A stretch of DNA of 64,000 nucleotides from Ohtaekwangia sp035628875 (GTDB lineage Bacteria > Bacteroidota > Bacteroidia > Cytophagales > Cyclobacteriaceae), in assembly GCA_035628875.1 (NCBI GenBank), contig DASPIZ010000070.1, positions 1 to 64,000 of the forward strand. Direction: 5' to 3'. The translations under genes were made by a program, and so were the position numbers. Position 1 is the first letter of the stretch; each line of letters begins with the position of its first letter. This document shows, in pieces, positions 35,136 to 43,867 of this stretch. The notes beneath the pieces are model-generated. The model was not told where the DNA came from, did no database searches, and saw only the letters and a program-made list of their open reading frames with translations.

Positions 35136-36275
35136 ATGGCACGTAAAACCGTTCTTTTTGCTCCAACACATCGGGATTTTACATCTACGTTAAACAAGCG
35201 TGTTAACGAATATTTCAAGTCTACCGGTAAAAGCCGTTACGCTAATGGTGCGATGGTACTTAAAACGGTGGTCATGTTTGGAATGTACTGGATACCTTAT
35301 GCCTTAATCCTTAGCGGAATCACCAATTCCGCCTTGCTGCTTGCCCTTGCGATTATTATGGGGTTAGGAATGGCAGGTATCGGTCTTTCGGTGATGCATG
35401 ATGCGAATCATGGTGCATACTCCCAAAAAGGTTGGGTCAATACGCTTATTGGATATTCGCTGAACCTTGTTGGAGCAAGCGCTTTCAACTGGAAAATGCA
35501 ACATAATGTTTTGCATCATACCTACACAAATGTTCATGACGAAGACGAAGATATCAGCCCGCGAGGCGTATTGCGTTTATCACCGCATACACCCTGGAAG
35601 CCCATGCATAAGTATCAGTTTATTTATGCCTGGTTTCTCTATGGTCTCATGACGATGATGTGGATGCTTGTTAATGACTACAGGCGTTTGATCCGCTATC
35701 AAAACAATGGATTGGCCAAAAAACACAACGCAAACATTGCTGCAGAATGGCTGATTCTGCTCACAACAAAGTTTATTAATATCGGTTATATACTGGTTAT
35801 CCCCTTGGTCTTTACGTCAATTCCGTGGTACCAGATTGTGACTGGTATTTTTATTTTGCACTATATCACGGGTTTTATTCTGGCCATTATATTTCAGCCA
35901 GCGCATGTTATCGAAGGAACTGAATTTCCACTTCCGGATGAAAATCCGTATTCGCTGCAAACAAACTGGGCGGTACATCAGCTTCGCACCACAACGAATT
36001 TTGGTAATCGCAGTACCTGGTTTTCCTGGTATGTTGGTGGATTAAACTTCCAGATCGAGCACCATTTGTTTCCGAATGTCTGCCATGTACATTACAAAGC
36101 ATTGTCAAAAATTGTAAAGGCAACCACCAAGGAATTTGGATTGCCTTATAAAAACGCCGATACTTTTTTTCAGGCGCTTGCAGGGCACGGACGACTTCTT
36201 AAACAACTTGGGGTTAAACCGGAAGAAAAAGAAACTGTCCTACATGAAAGGACCTTCCACGCAGAACAGGCATAA
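35136..36275 (+). CDS. Membrane fatty-acid (acyl-lipid) desaturase
   Basis: The 379-residue protein has the three histidine boxes of di-iron membrane desaturases: HDANH (88-92), HNVLHH (123-128) and QIEHH (306-310), the last being of the QxxHH type seen in front-end and delta-5/6-like enzymes. Four membrane helices are evident. No cytochrome b5 domain is fused, so electrons must come from a separate ferredoxin. It introduces double bonds into membrane lipid acyl chains, keeping membranes fluid. Its position right behind a DEAD-box helicase suggests joint cold regulation. Confidence 0.92.
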   Translation: MARKTVLFAPTHRDFTSTLNKRVNEYFKSTGKSRYANGAMVLKTVVMFGMYWIPYALILSGITNSALLLALAIIMGLGMAGIGLSVMHDANHGAYSQKGWVNTLIGYSLNLVGASAFNWKMQHNVLHHTYTNVHDEDEDISPRGVLRLSPHTPWKPMHKYQFIYAWFLYGLMTMMWMLVNDYRRLIRYQNNGLAKKHNANIAAEWLILLTTKFINIGYILVIPLVFTSIPWYQIVTGIFILHYITGFILAIIFQPAHVIEGTEFPLPDENPYSLQTNWAVHQLRTTTNFGNRSTWFSWYVGGLNFQIEHHLFPNVCHVHYKALSKIVKATTKEFGLPYKNADTFFQALAGHGRLLKQLGVKPEEKETVLHERTFHAEQA

Positions 36276-36385
36276 CAATAACAAGCGATGTCCGTCATTA
36301 GCTTCCACCAACCTGCTCCTCCGGATAGGGCAGGGTGAGGCCACAAAAAACGAACTTAACGCTGCGACGTTGAGCAAACAATGTG

Positions 36386-36643
36386 TTATTCCTGCAGCGT
36401 TATCTCCAGCAATGGATTCACCGGTTGATCATCTGATAATACTTCTGCCTTAAATCCAAGGTCGTTCAAAAGCGCAATGATTGGTGACGGATCAATATAC
36501 CCGTCACGCATCATGCGAAGAATTCTATCACAATCTTCCAGGTCGAAATTCACACTGCAATCAGGAAGTATTTCGTGAATTGTTTTTTCCACGATTAATG
36601 CCTGGTCTTTGTTTGTCACATTAGTTTTAAAAACCTCAACCAT
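36386..36643 (-). CDS. Small hypothetical protein of the HMA-like fold
   Basis: The 85-residue protein contains TIHEILPDCSVNFDLEDCDR and ends in a variable tail. The pattern of two beta strands around a helix, with a FDLEDCD motif, resembles small ferredoxin-like proteins common in Bacteroidota, related to heavy-metal-associated domains but without the metal CxxC. Function unknown. It is followed upstream by a PhnB-like gene on the same strand. Confidence 0.7.
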   Translation of the reverse strand: MVEVFKTNVTNKDQALIVEKTIHEILPDCSVNFDLEDCDRILRMMRDGYIDPSPIIALLNDLGFKAEVLSDDQPVNPLLEITLQE

Positions 36644-36689
36644 TGTTTATTGTTGTGGCGTTCGCCTTTATGTAATTTGACACACGGTT

Positions 36690-37121
36690 TTATTTTTGAA
36701 TCTTCGAATCAAAACCAACCATCCACTGAACGCCAAATTTATCCGTAAGCATGCCAAAGTACGCTCCCCAGAACATGTCGCTGATGGGTATTGAAACTTC
36801 CCCGCCGTCAGAAAGCGCTTTAAAAAGTTTATCTGCCTCTACCTTACTGTCGGCGCTTAACGAAAGATAATAATTATTACCAGGAATGAATTGGCGACCC
36901 ATTGATTCGAGTACGTCGGTGGCCATAAGAATGTTTCCATGGCCAATGGGTAACGCAATGTGCATGAGTTTTTCACCATCGCTGGCCGACAACTTCTCTG
37001 CTTCGGGTGTATCTTTAAATCGTTGCACTGCAAAAAATTCTCCGCCGAATACGGACTTATAAAAGTTGAACGCCTCTTCGGCGTTGCCTTTAAAATTGAG
37101 ATAAGGATTTACAGTTGCCAT
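36690..37121 (-). CDS. PhnB-like VOC family protein
   Basis: The 143-residue protein starts VNPYLNFKGNAEEAFNFYKS, the hallmark of PhnB-like glyoxalase/bleomycin-resistance fold proteins, continues with GHGNILMATD, and ends with WGAYFGMLTDKFGVQWMV. The family has a paired beta-alpha-beta-beta-beta fold; many members are of unknown substrate. It is commonly called PhnB though a role in phosphonate use is not supported here. Confidence 0.88.
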   Translation of the reverse strand: MATVNPYLNFKGNAEEAFNFYKSVFGGEFFAVQRFKDTPEAEKLSASDGEKLMHIALPIGHGNILMATDVLESMGRQFIPGNNYYLSLSADSKVEADKLFKALSDGGEVSIPISDMFWGAYFGMLTDKFGVQWMVGFDSKIQK

Positions 37122-37232
37122 TTATGGTATTAAAGTTTGTCTTGAAATTTACGTCCCAACAAACTTACATCAGCCCGCGCAATTACAAGGGGTGTAAATC
37201 CGGCAAGTTACAGGGTGAAATGCGACGAGGTT

Positions 37233-37545
37233 TATGGATTAAAGTTCAAGGTTTAAAGTTCAAGGTTCAAAGTTCAAAGCAAGACTAGCTACCACCGGGT
37301 CCGATTGGCTTTGATAAAAAGTAACTGCCATTTGTTTCAAGTTTGACGTTTGAGGTTGGTTTTATGATAATTCATAGCTTACATAAACTTCAAGAAGAAC
37401 GCACAAAAGGACGATTGAAAATCCCGTGAGAGGAGGAGTGAGGCCTTAAAAAAGAGATCAAGAAACGCAATGGATTATCCAGAATCGCCTTGAAGGTTTG
37501 CGTTTGGAGGTATGTTATATAGGAGTTCATGGTTCAAAGTTTGAT
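37233..37545 (+). repeat. Composite intergenic repeat, locus 4a (inverted copy of locus 2)
   Basis: GTTCAAGG/GTTCAAAG units are followed by GTTTGACGTTTGAGG, TTTTATGATAATTCATAGC and a core with CGTGAGAGGAGGAGTGAGG and TGGATTATCCAGAATCGCC. This aligns in reverse to 19101-19350. It ends next to a further repeat at GGAGTTCATGGTTC. Confidence 0.78.
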
Positions 37546-37770
37546 TTCGTAAAACGACGCGCGTGTGCTAATTTGTTGATATTTGAGGTTTAAAGTTTTG
37601 AGGTTCTCGTTACCGTCATCCTTCTGCATGTCCGTGTAACACACGGACATGCAGAAGGATTGAAAAAAACATCAGTTACGATCAACAAGCTCGAAACTCG
37701 TAGCTCACAGCGCGTGGCTTTTCGAAAACTCATAAATAAACGAAAACAACTTGCAGCTTTCAGCTTAACA
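37531..37770 (+). repeat. Composite intergenic repeat, locus 4b with hairpin core
   Basis: Immediately after locus 4a a second unit begins with GTTCATGGTTCAAAG and TTTGATTTCG, followed by GTTTGAGG-like segments, a core of a perfect 20-bp hairpin, and then arm B (AGCTCGAAACTCGTAGCTC) and an AACTTGCAGC end. Confidence 0.72.
37618..37660. repeat. Perfect 20-bp inverted repeat (hairpin core)
   Basis: The 20 bases at 37618-37637 pair perfectly with 37641-37660 around a three-base AAC loop. The arms read ATCCTTCTGCATGTCCGTGT and its exact complement. There is no T run next to the stem on either strand, so it is not a usual terminator. Confidence 0.85.
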
Positions 37771-37782
37771 GCTTACCGCCAA

Positions 37783-38293
37783 CTAAAGTGTTTTATTAAT
37801 CAAGAAATGAATTGCTTCGCGAAGGCGTGTTGCAGTTTCGGGATCTTTAATTCCCGAGTCGTCAATTTTGGCGCGAATGAACGAGATCAGTACGGAAGCT
37901 TCATCGATAACTCTTGCAGAGATTGCACCGAGTATTAACAGTAGCGCAGCATGACCATGTTGACCCTGGCTTGATGCCGTAATCAACGCAACGGGCTTAT
38001 CAATAAACTCACCAGAACCAACGGTCCAAGTCAAGCGCATTTTTTAAGGAGCCAGGCACACCGAAAGCATATTCAGGCGTGCAGATCAGAACGGCGTCGG
38101 ATTCTTTTATCGCTTTTCTGAATCGAAGCACTGTTTCGGGTGCATCCTCGGCGTCATCGAAATGCGGCAGACTTCCCCTTTCTTTGTATATCGTAAAGTT
38201 GATTCCGGGTGGCATCATGTCAGCAATAACTTGCAGCACCTTATTGCTGGAGGAATTTGCACGCAGACTTCCGGGAATAGCCAGTATTTTCAT
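37783..38293 (-). pseudogene. NAD(P)H-dependent FMN reductase broken by a +1 frameshift
   Basis: The first 94 codons (from 38293) read as a flavodoxin-like NAD(P)H-dependent reductase: KILAIPGSLRANSSSNKVL, CTPEYAFGVPGSLKNALD, the FMN and substrate loops. The frame then stops, but the next frame continues with TVGSGEFIDKPVALITASSQG, the expected next part. An extra T near 38028 causes the break. Repaired length is about 170 residues, normal for the family (YieF/ChrR type), which reduces quinones and metal ions. Either a recent pseudogene or a sequencing error. Confidence 0.8.
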
Positions 38294-38463
38294 TGTATTT
38301 ATTTGAGGACGATATGGGAAATGTGTTACTTAAACTGATTAATTCGGAATGGTTTCTATTTAAGATAAAATAAAGAATTTCTTGCAAGAGTTTGTACAAT
38401 GGAAGATTGAATTCTTTTTATTATTGCGTGCCTGAAACGTAAAATACCGTACAGCACTTTTTG

Positions 38464-39270
38464 ATGATGAACTTCTCTGATGTAAAATTAATTGTAACTG
38501 ATATTGATGGCACATTGCTGAATTCAAAGCATGAATTAAACAGTGAATTTTATGACTTGTTCCGTCAACTAACTTCACGCGGCGTGTTATTCGCGGCGGC
38601 CAGTGGCAGACAATACTATAATCTCCTTAAACTTTTCGACAATATCCGAAATGATCTATACTTTATTGCAGAGAATGGAAGCTATGCGGTGTATCGTGAA
38701 AAAGATATCTTCGTTCAGGCGATGAGCACTGCTGTAACAAAGGAGTTACTTCGCACAATCGATACAATCCCAGACACGTACACGGTATTGTGTGGGAAGA
38801 GGAAGGCCTACATTGCGCATGATACACCTTCTTTTATAGAACGGTTGAGTATGTATTACGAACGGTATGAAATTGTAAAGGATCTCAAGGCGGTAGAGGG
38901 TGATCAATTTCTAAAAATTGCAATTTGTGATTTAAAAGGAGCAGAACAACATAGTTATCCGTACTTCATAAACAAATCTCAAGAGCTCCAGGTAAAAGTA
39001 TCGGGAAATATCTGGCTGGATCTTTCTCACAAACTAGCGAACAAAGGCGTTGCACTTGAGGTGTTGCAAAAAGCACTTAACATCTCGCCTGACCAGACGA
39101 TGGTTTTCGGTGATTATCTTAATGACCTGGAAATGATGGATCGCGGGACTTTTAGCTATGCTATGGAAAATGCACATCCGGAAGTGAAAAAAGCGGCGCG
39201 ATACGTTACAACAAGCAACGACCATGAAGGTGTTATTCGTGTACTACGGCAAGTAGCTGAAGTGGTTTGA
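38464..39270 (+). CDS. Cof-type HAD hydrolase
   Basis: From the ATG at 38464 the protein has 268 residues (a TTG just upstream and a second ATG at 38467 are alternatives). HAD motif I is VTDIDGTLLNS, motif II is the serine of AAASGRQ, and motif IV is FGDYLNDLEMM near residue 215. The large cap between marks it as class IIB Cof-type, which dephosphorylates sugar phosphates or cofactors; the true substrate cannot be told. A composite repeat follows about 20 bases after the stop. Confidence 0.88.
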   Translation: MMNFSDVKLIVTDIDGTLLNSKHELNSEFYDLFRQLTSRGVLFAAASGRQYYNLLKLFDNIRNDLYFIAENGSYAVYREKDIFVQAMSTAVTKELLRTIDTIPDTYTVLCGKRKAYIAHDTPSFIERLSMYYERYEIVKDLKAVEGDQFLKIAICDLKGAEQHSYPYFINKSQELQVKVSGNIWLDLSHKLANKGVALEVLQKALNISPDQTMVFGDYLNDLEMMDRGTFSYAMENAHPEVKKAARYVTTSNDHEGVIRVLRQVAEVV

Positions 39271-39288
39271 CTTGAAATTTGCTTTTTG

Positions 39289-39665
39289 CATAGCTTTAAG
39301 CTGCAGGCTATAAGCTAAGGTGTTTTCGGTAATGGAGGAGTTTGTGGAAGAGCCACGAGCTGCTAGCCTTGAGTTACGAGTTTGTTTTCGTTGTAACTTA
39401 GGTGTTTATCTTTTCGAAGATAAACATCGAAGGTAAGTTAAAAACTTCCTCTACAACCGATTCGTCGCACCAAAATTTTTCTTCCTGATGGTGTTTGTTA
39501 ACCGCAAAGGCGCAGAGCCGCAAAGTTACGCTGAATAGCAACATCGGTTAAGCCGATAGCGTGATTCAGTTCGCAAATCAAATATCAAACGTCAAACAAT
39601 TTCGCAAGCGCTTCGTTTTCGAAACATTGAATAAACTTTGAAGCTCCAACCTCGAACCTCGAACT
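39289..39665 (-). repeat. Composite intergenic repeat, locus 5 (inverted copy of 48070-48475)
   Basis: On the minus strand it starts with GTTCGAGGTTCGAGG at the stop codon of the reductase-like gene, continues through TTTGACGTTTGATATTTG, then AGCGTAACTTTGCGGCTCTG with GCCTTTGCGGTTAA, a core, TTATCTTCGAAAAG, and arm B AACAAACTCGTAACTC. Line-by-line it matches the block near 48 kb in reverse. Confidence 0.78.
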
Positions 39666-40214
39666 TTAGAAAGGTCTATAATAATTGATTACTACGCCGG
39701 AGCAGAAAGTTCGGTTCCTCAGGAGTTTAAGATTGAAATTATGGTGGGTGTCTTTAAACAAGGGAACGCCATTTGTGATGGCTACCGGATGAATCCACAG
39801 GCGGTATTCGTCAATGAGATTGTGTTGAAAAAACAGGTGAACGATACTACTGCTTCCATAGACGATCATGTCTTTTCCTGGCCGTTGCTTAATCTTACGG
39901 ATCGAATCTGCAATATTTTTTGATATGATTTTAGTGTTTTTCCAACTTGCTTTTTTAAGTGTGTTTGAAAAAACGATTTTGGTATAGTTGTTCATTTTGT
40001 CGGAAAAGCTATCATGTGGCGCAGCTGGCCAGTATGCTTCCATGGCCTGATAGGTTCTTCTCCCGAGTAAAATGGTATCCACATCATCAAGGTCTTCGAG
40101 TGCAACACTTGCCATTTCGGTATTCCAAAGTGGAAAATGCCAATCCAGTTCACCGTTTGGTCCTGCCATAAAGCCATCCAATGTAGTATTCATCGAAACG
40201 ATTACTTTTCTCAT
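39666..40214 (-). CDS. Dihydrofolate reductase family protein (RibD C-terminal-like)
   Basis: The 182-residue protein begins MRKVIVSMNTTLDGFMAGPNGE, then LLGRRTYQAMEAYWP near residue 50, IRKIKQRPGKDMIVYGSSS near 110, and ends YYRP. This is the fold shared by dihydrofolate reductases and RibD reductase domains, of the YyaP/YwjB type without known substrate. Upstream on the opposite strand is a GlxA-type regulator gene. A composite repeat abuts its stop. Confidence 0.88.
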   Translation of the reverse strand: MRKVIVSMNTTLDGFMAGPNGELDWHFPLWNTEMASVALEDLDDVDTILLGRRTYQAMEAYWPAAPHDSFSDKMNNYTKIVFSNTLKKASWKNTKIISKNIADSIRKIKQRPGKDMIVYGSSSIVHLFFQHNLIDEYRLWIHPVAITNGVPLFKDTHHNFNLKLLRNRTFCSGVVINYYRPF

Positions 40215-40400
40215 GGATTTTATTCTTATAATTTATTCCCGCCGATTAATATTCACCAGGAATTCATCAAAAATACGGCGGTTAATATGCGAATTGCGGG
40301 TGCATATAAGACCAATGAAAGGGTTGATTGCGACCTGCTGAAATGTTATTTTTACGAGCGATCATTACGAAAGCCTGAAGGTGAGTTAAAAAAATATCCA

Positions 40401-41378
40401 ATGAAACATATTTCGATCCTTGTTCCAAACGAAGCAGTTTTAGCTAGTATCGATGATCCGCGTTACTTATTCACAGCGGTAAATGAATTTCTTGAAGCTG
40501 CCGGAAAACCAGCGGTATTTCAGGTTCAGCTTGTTGGCCTGGCGAAAGAAGTGAAACTTCATAAAGGGTGCTTTACCGTCCATACCGATGCAATAATCAC
40601 GCAAGTAAAAAAGACGGATCTGATTTTTATCCCTGCACTGATTGGTGATTTGAAATGTGGGCTGGAGATGAATGTGGATTTCCTTCCTTGGATAAAACAG
40701 CAATACCGGCAAGGTGCTGAAGTTGCGAGTTTATGCCTTGGTGCTTTTTTGTTGGCATCCACAGGCTTGCTCAATGGTAAGAAATGTTCTACACATTGGA
40801 GATCGGCGAATGATTTCAGAGCAATGTTTCCGGAAGTTGAACTCGTTGACGACCGGATTATCACGGAGGAGCAGGGTCTGTATTCTAGTGGAGGAGCAAA
40901 CTCTTACTGGAATCTGTTGTTATACCTGGTAGAAAAATATACAAGCCGTGAGATCGCGGTACTGGCGTCGAAGGTGTTTGCAGTCGAGATGGATCGGAAA
41001 AGCCAATCTCCTTTTATTATGTTTAACGGCCAGAAGGGTCATGAAGATGAGGAAGTAAAAAAGGCGCAGGAATTCATAGAGACTAATGTGGCCGATAAAA
41101 TTACCGTTGAAGACCTTGCTGAAAAATTTGCTATTGGTCGCCGCCACTTTGAGCGACGATTTAAAAAAGCTACAAATAATACGCCGGTACAATATATACA
41201 ACGGGTAAAGATTGAAGCCGCCAAAAGGTTTCTTGAAACCAGCAGAAAAAATGTGAATGAAGTAATGTTCGATGTTGGTTACTCAGATACAAAAGCTTTC
41301 CGTACAGTATTTAAAAAAATTACGGGCTTATCTCCTGTTGATTACAGGAACAAGTACAGCGCCAAAGCCCTTGTTTAA
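40401..41378 (+). CDS. GlxA-type AraC transcriptional regulator
   Basis: I chose the ATG at 40401, which gives 325 residues; the open frame upstream overlaps the divergent gene and is unlikely. The N-terminal DJ-1/PfpI domain (about 1-190) has VASLCLGAFLLASTGLLNGK with the nucleophile-elbow cysteine. The C-terminal AraC HTH region (about 215-320) has LAEKFAIGRRHFERRFKKAT and VGYSDTKAFRTVFKK. GlxA-like regulators respond to small metabolites; the likely target is the divergent reductase or itself. Confidence 0.9.
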   Translation: MKHISILVPNEAVLASIDDPRYLFTAVNEFLEAAGKPAVFQVQLVGLAKEVKLHKGCFTVHTDAIITQVKKTDLIFIPALIGDLKCGLEMNVDFLPWIKQQYRQGAEVASLCLGAFLLASTGLLNGKKCSTHWRSANDFRAMFPEVELVDDRIITEEQGLYSSGGANSYWNLLLYLVEKYTSREIAVLASKVFAVEMDRKSQSPFIMFNGQKGHEDEEVKKAQEFIETNVADKITVEDLAEKFAIGRRHFERRFKKATNNTPVQYIQRVKIEAAKRFLETSRKNVNEVMFDVGYSDTKAFRTVFKKITGLSPVDYRNKYSAKALV

Positions 41379-41426
41379 TATGATGCGGTTAAACGGCTCT
41401 ATCGCTGTACGCTGTTTGGAAACGAA

Positions 41427-41960
41427 TCAACTGGCTTGAAGCTTTTTGTTTTTATTCCTGTATATTAAAATGGCAATTACCGCCGACGTAACCGCCGTGC
41501 CAATGATCAGCTTTTTTACAGTCTTCTGGCGATTATACTTCCATTCAGCACGCCATCCACGCTCTACAAAAAAATTTGGCACATACCCGTGCTTCACATC
41601 GTCGATAATTCCTTCGACCGCGTTCACGCGATCTGCTAATATCAGTGTAAGCCAATGTGCAGAGCTTCCTTCACTGAATTTAAAAGCATAACGCCGCAAC
41701 ATTCCGCTTAATCCCTGGGGAGGAACAGACGTCCCGAACACACTTGTTAAGCCGGGGCGTTCATTGGAGTGAAGAATCTCCATATGCTGCTCCTGTTGTT
41801 TTGGCCGTGTATAGTTCAAACGTTGATGATCAGCACCTGTATAGTGTTTCATCGGATACGTTGGGTTGTTTTTTGGATTCGCATCAATACCCCAGCCGTT
41901 GATGTGCTGATTTTTATTGATTGCCTTTTTATCCGTTGTCGTGTTTGTTATTGTTTTCAT
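41427..41960 (-). CDS. Conserved hypothetical membrane-anchored protein
   Basis: The 177-residue protein has a polar N terminus with GWGIDANPKNNPTYPMK, a central region with VFGTSVPPQGLSGMLRRYAF and DRVNAVEGIIDDVKHG, and one membrane helix near the C terminus (about 150-168). I recall similar proteins encoded next to glutathione-dependent formaldehyde dehydrogenase-like genes in Bacteroidota, and here it also lies nine bases after such a gene on the same strand. Function unknown; possibly a partner of the dehydrogenase at the membrane. Confidence 0.7.
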   Translation of the reverse strand: MKTITNTTTDKKAINKNQHINGWGIDANPKNNPTYPMKHYTGADHQRLNYTRPKQQEQHMEILHSNERPGLTSVFGTSVPPQGLSGMLRRYAFKFSEGSSAHWLTLILADRVNAVEGIIDDVKHGYVPNFFVERGWRAEWKYNRQKTVKKLIIGTAVTSAVIAILIYRNKNKKLQAS

Positions 41961-41969
41961 AATGATTTG

Positions 41970-43124
41970 TTAAGCCGCCAAGGGTGGAATAAGAACCGGT
42001 TTAATGCAATTGTCAAGTTTGGTGGAGAACATGTGATACGCATCTGGCACTTCTTCCAGCGGTATGCGATGGGTAATCAGTCCTTTTGGATCGAGTCGTC
42101 CTGCCATTACATGATCAATCAGTTTAGGAAGCAGACGTTTCACCGAAGCCTGGTTCGCCCGAATAGTAATACCCTTGTTAAGCACATTACCAATAGGAAC
42201 CAGGTTCCAAGTTGGTCCATACACACCCACGATGGAAACAATGCCACCTTTCTTTACAGAATTTATTGCCCAGAAAAGCGCTGTTGCTGAGCCTGCCTGT
42301 AGTAAAAGTTTTCTGCCGGTAATGGTTTGCAAGCTGCTTCCTTCGGCCTCACATCCAACGGCGTCGATACACACATCCGCGCCAAAGTAATCGGTTGCCT
42401 TTTTAATAAACAGCACGGGATCATTCATCGACTTGAAGTTATACGCCTCACATTGTGCATATTTTTTAGCAAACTCCAGTCGGTAATCTAGGTGGTCGAT
42501 AATAATTACCCGTCCTGCACCGAATAGCCACGAGCACCGCGCTGCCATAATGCCAATCGGGCCTGCTCCAAAAACGACAACTGTATCACCTTTTTGGATG
42601 CCCCCCATTTCTGCAGCCTGATATCCGGTTGGGGTTACATCGGTTAACATAACAGCATCTTCAATATCCATTCCGGGCGGAATTATGGTAGGACCGATAT
42701 CGGCATAAGGCACACGGACGTATTCTGCCTGACCACCATCATAACCACCAGCGGTATGTGAATATCCAAAGATACCACCAACGGCAGTAGCCTCTGGGTT
42801 GGATTCATGGCAGTTGCCATACAATTCCTGTTGACAGAAAGGACATGAACCGCAAGCAATATTAAAAGGAACCATAACATGGTCGCCCACTTTTAAATTG
42901 TGGATATCCGATCCAATCTCTTCGACGATTCCGGTGAATTCATGGCCGAATGTCATTCCAACACGTGTGTCTGGTACCAGACCATGGTACAGATGTAAAT
43001 CCGACCCGCAAATGCAGGACCTCGTAACTCGTACGATGGCATCTCTGGGATGGAGTATTTCAGGTTCGGGTCTGTTGCGATCGGCACGGACTCTGAATGG
43101 TCCACGGTAATTCATTGCAAGCAT
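41970..43124 (-). CDS. Zinc-dependent alcohol dehydrogenase, formaldehyde dehydrogenase-like
   Basis: The 384-residue protein is a medium-chain dehydrogenase. The catalytic zinc ligands are visible as C38-like in CICGSDLHLYHG and FGHEFTG. The structural zinc lobe is CGSCPFCQQELYGNC, the Rossmann motif is VVFGAGPIGIMAARC, and an extended insertion after this with DVCIDAVGCEAEG marks the glutathione-independent formaldehyde dehydrogenase branch. It oxidises an alcohol or aldehyde with NAD. The hypothetical membrane-anchored protein follows nine bases downstream, probably in one operon. Confidence 0.9.
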   Translation of the reverse strand: MLAMNYRGPFRVRADRNRPEPEILHPRDAIVRVTRSCICGSDLHLYHGLVPDTRVGMTFGHEFTGIVEEIGSDIHNLKVGDHVMVPFNIACGSCPFCQQELYGNCHESNPEATAVGGIFGYSHTAGGYDGGQAEYVRVPYADIGPTIIPPGMDIEDAVMLTDVTPTGYQAAEMGGIQKGDTVVVFGAGPIGIMAARCSWLFGAGRVIIIDHLDYRLEFAKKYAQCEAYNFKSMNDPVLFIKKATDYFGADVCIDAVGCEAEGSSLQTITGRKLLLQAGSATALFWAINSVKKGGIVSIVGVYGPTWNLVPIGNVLNKGITIRANQASVKRLLPKLIDHVMAGRLDPKGLITHRIPLEEVPDAYHMFSTKLDNCIKPVLIPPLAA

Positions 43125-43339
43125 AATTTCTTTGGTTTAAAGTTTAACGGATGGATACGTCAGATGCCATGCAACGATTTCCGGTGTATCCGCAGCCGTC
43201 CTGATCAACGATCAAAATTATTTTCTTAAAAAACGGTGCCCCTATACGCCAGCCTTTACTTGTGGGGTTTATGGCACTCATTTTTATCGAATGGATTTGT
43301 AATTGCGCTAAACTTCATAAACTACTAAACATTATTCCC

Positions 43340-43720
43340 TTGGAAGACAAAGCAATCGGTCATAAAATCTGGGCAATAGCGGAAGGTTTTATTCCTTCTT
43401 TCGGTAATGGTCCCGCACCCCAGATGATAAGTCATGAAACGGCATGTATTCTCAATGCTGGTAGTAAGGATGCGAATATTGCCATTACAATTTTCTTTTC
43501 TGATAAAGATCCTGTCGGACCTTATCGTATTAAAGTCGCCGCCAAAAGAACGAAGCACGTACGTTTTAATGATTTGAAAGATCCCGCGCCGATACCTATG
43601 GACACGGATTATGCCTGCTTAATTGAATCTGACCAGCCCATTGTTGTTCAACATACGCGGCTAGATAGTCGCCAGGCAGAAAACGCATTGCTTAGTACAA
43701 TGGCTTTTCCGGTTGGGTGA
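43340..43720 (+). CDS. Sensory rhodopsin transducer homologue (ASRT family)
   Basis: The conserved part begins near a TTG at 43340 (LEDKAIGHKIWAIAEG); an ATG at 43262 would add a hydrophobic 26-residue extension that does not fit the family, so the start is uncertain. Over the next 120 residues it matches the Anabaena sensory rhodopsin transducer: IWAIAEGFIPSFGNGPAPQ, FSDKDPVGPYRIKV, RTKHVRFNDLKDPAPIP and IVVQHTRLDSRQAENALLST. ASRT is a soluble beta-sandwich tetramer that binds the rhodopsin and possibly DNA or sugars. No microbial rhodopsin gene is in the window, so here it may have a rhodopsin-independent role. Confidence 0.85.
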   Translation: MEDKAIGHKIWAIAEGFIPSFGNGPAPQMISHETACILNAGSKDANIAITIFFSDKDPVGPYRIKVAAKRTKHVRFNDLKDPAPIPMDTDYACLIESDQPIVVQHTRLDSRQAENALLSTMAFPVG

Positions 43721-43867
43721 ACTTGCTAATTACGAGGTGCATTTTGGCATGATCCTTTACGATGTGACCATTGAATAGATGCGCCTGTAGGGCTAAACAG
43801 TCGAGGGTATTACCGAAGTAAGGTACATTGGTTCGTTTACATTGTTATCATTTAAAATATTAATGAC

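Noticed and set aside
37660..37938. Reading frame of 92 codons across repeat arm B and the end of the reductase pseudogene
   Set aside because: It runs through composite repeat DNA and antisense to the frameshifted reductase.
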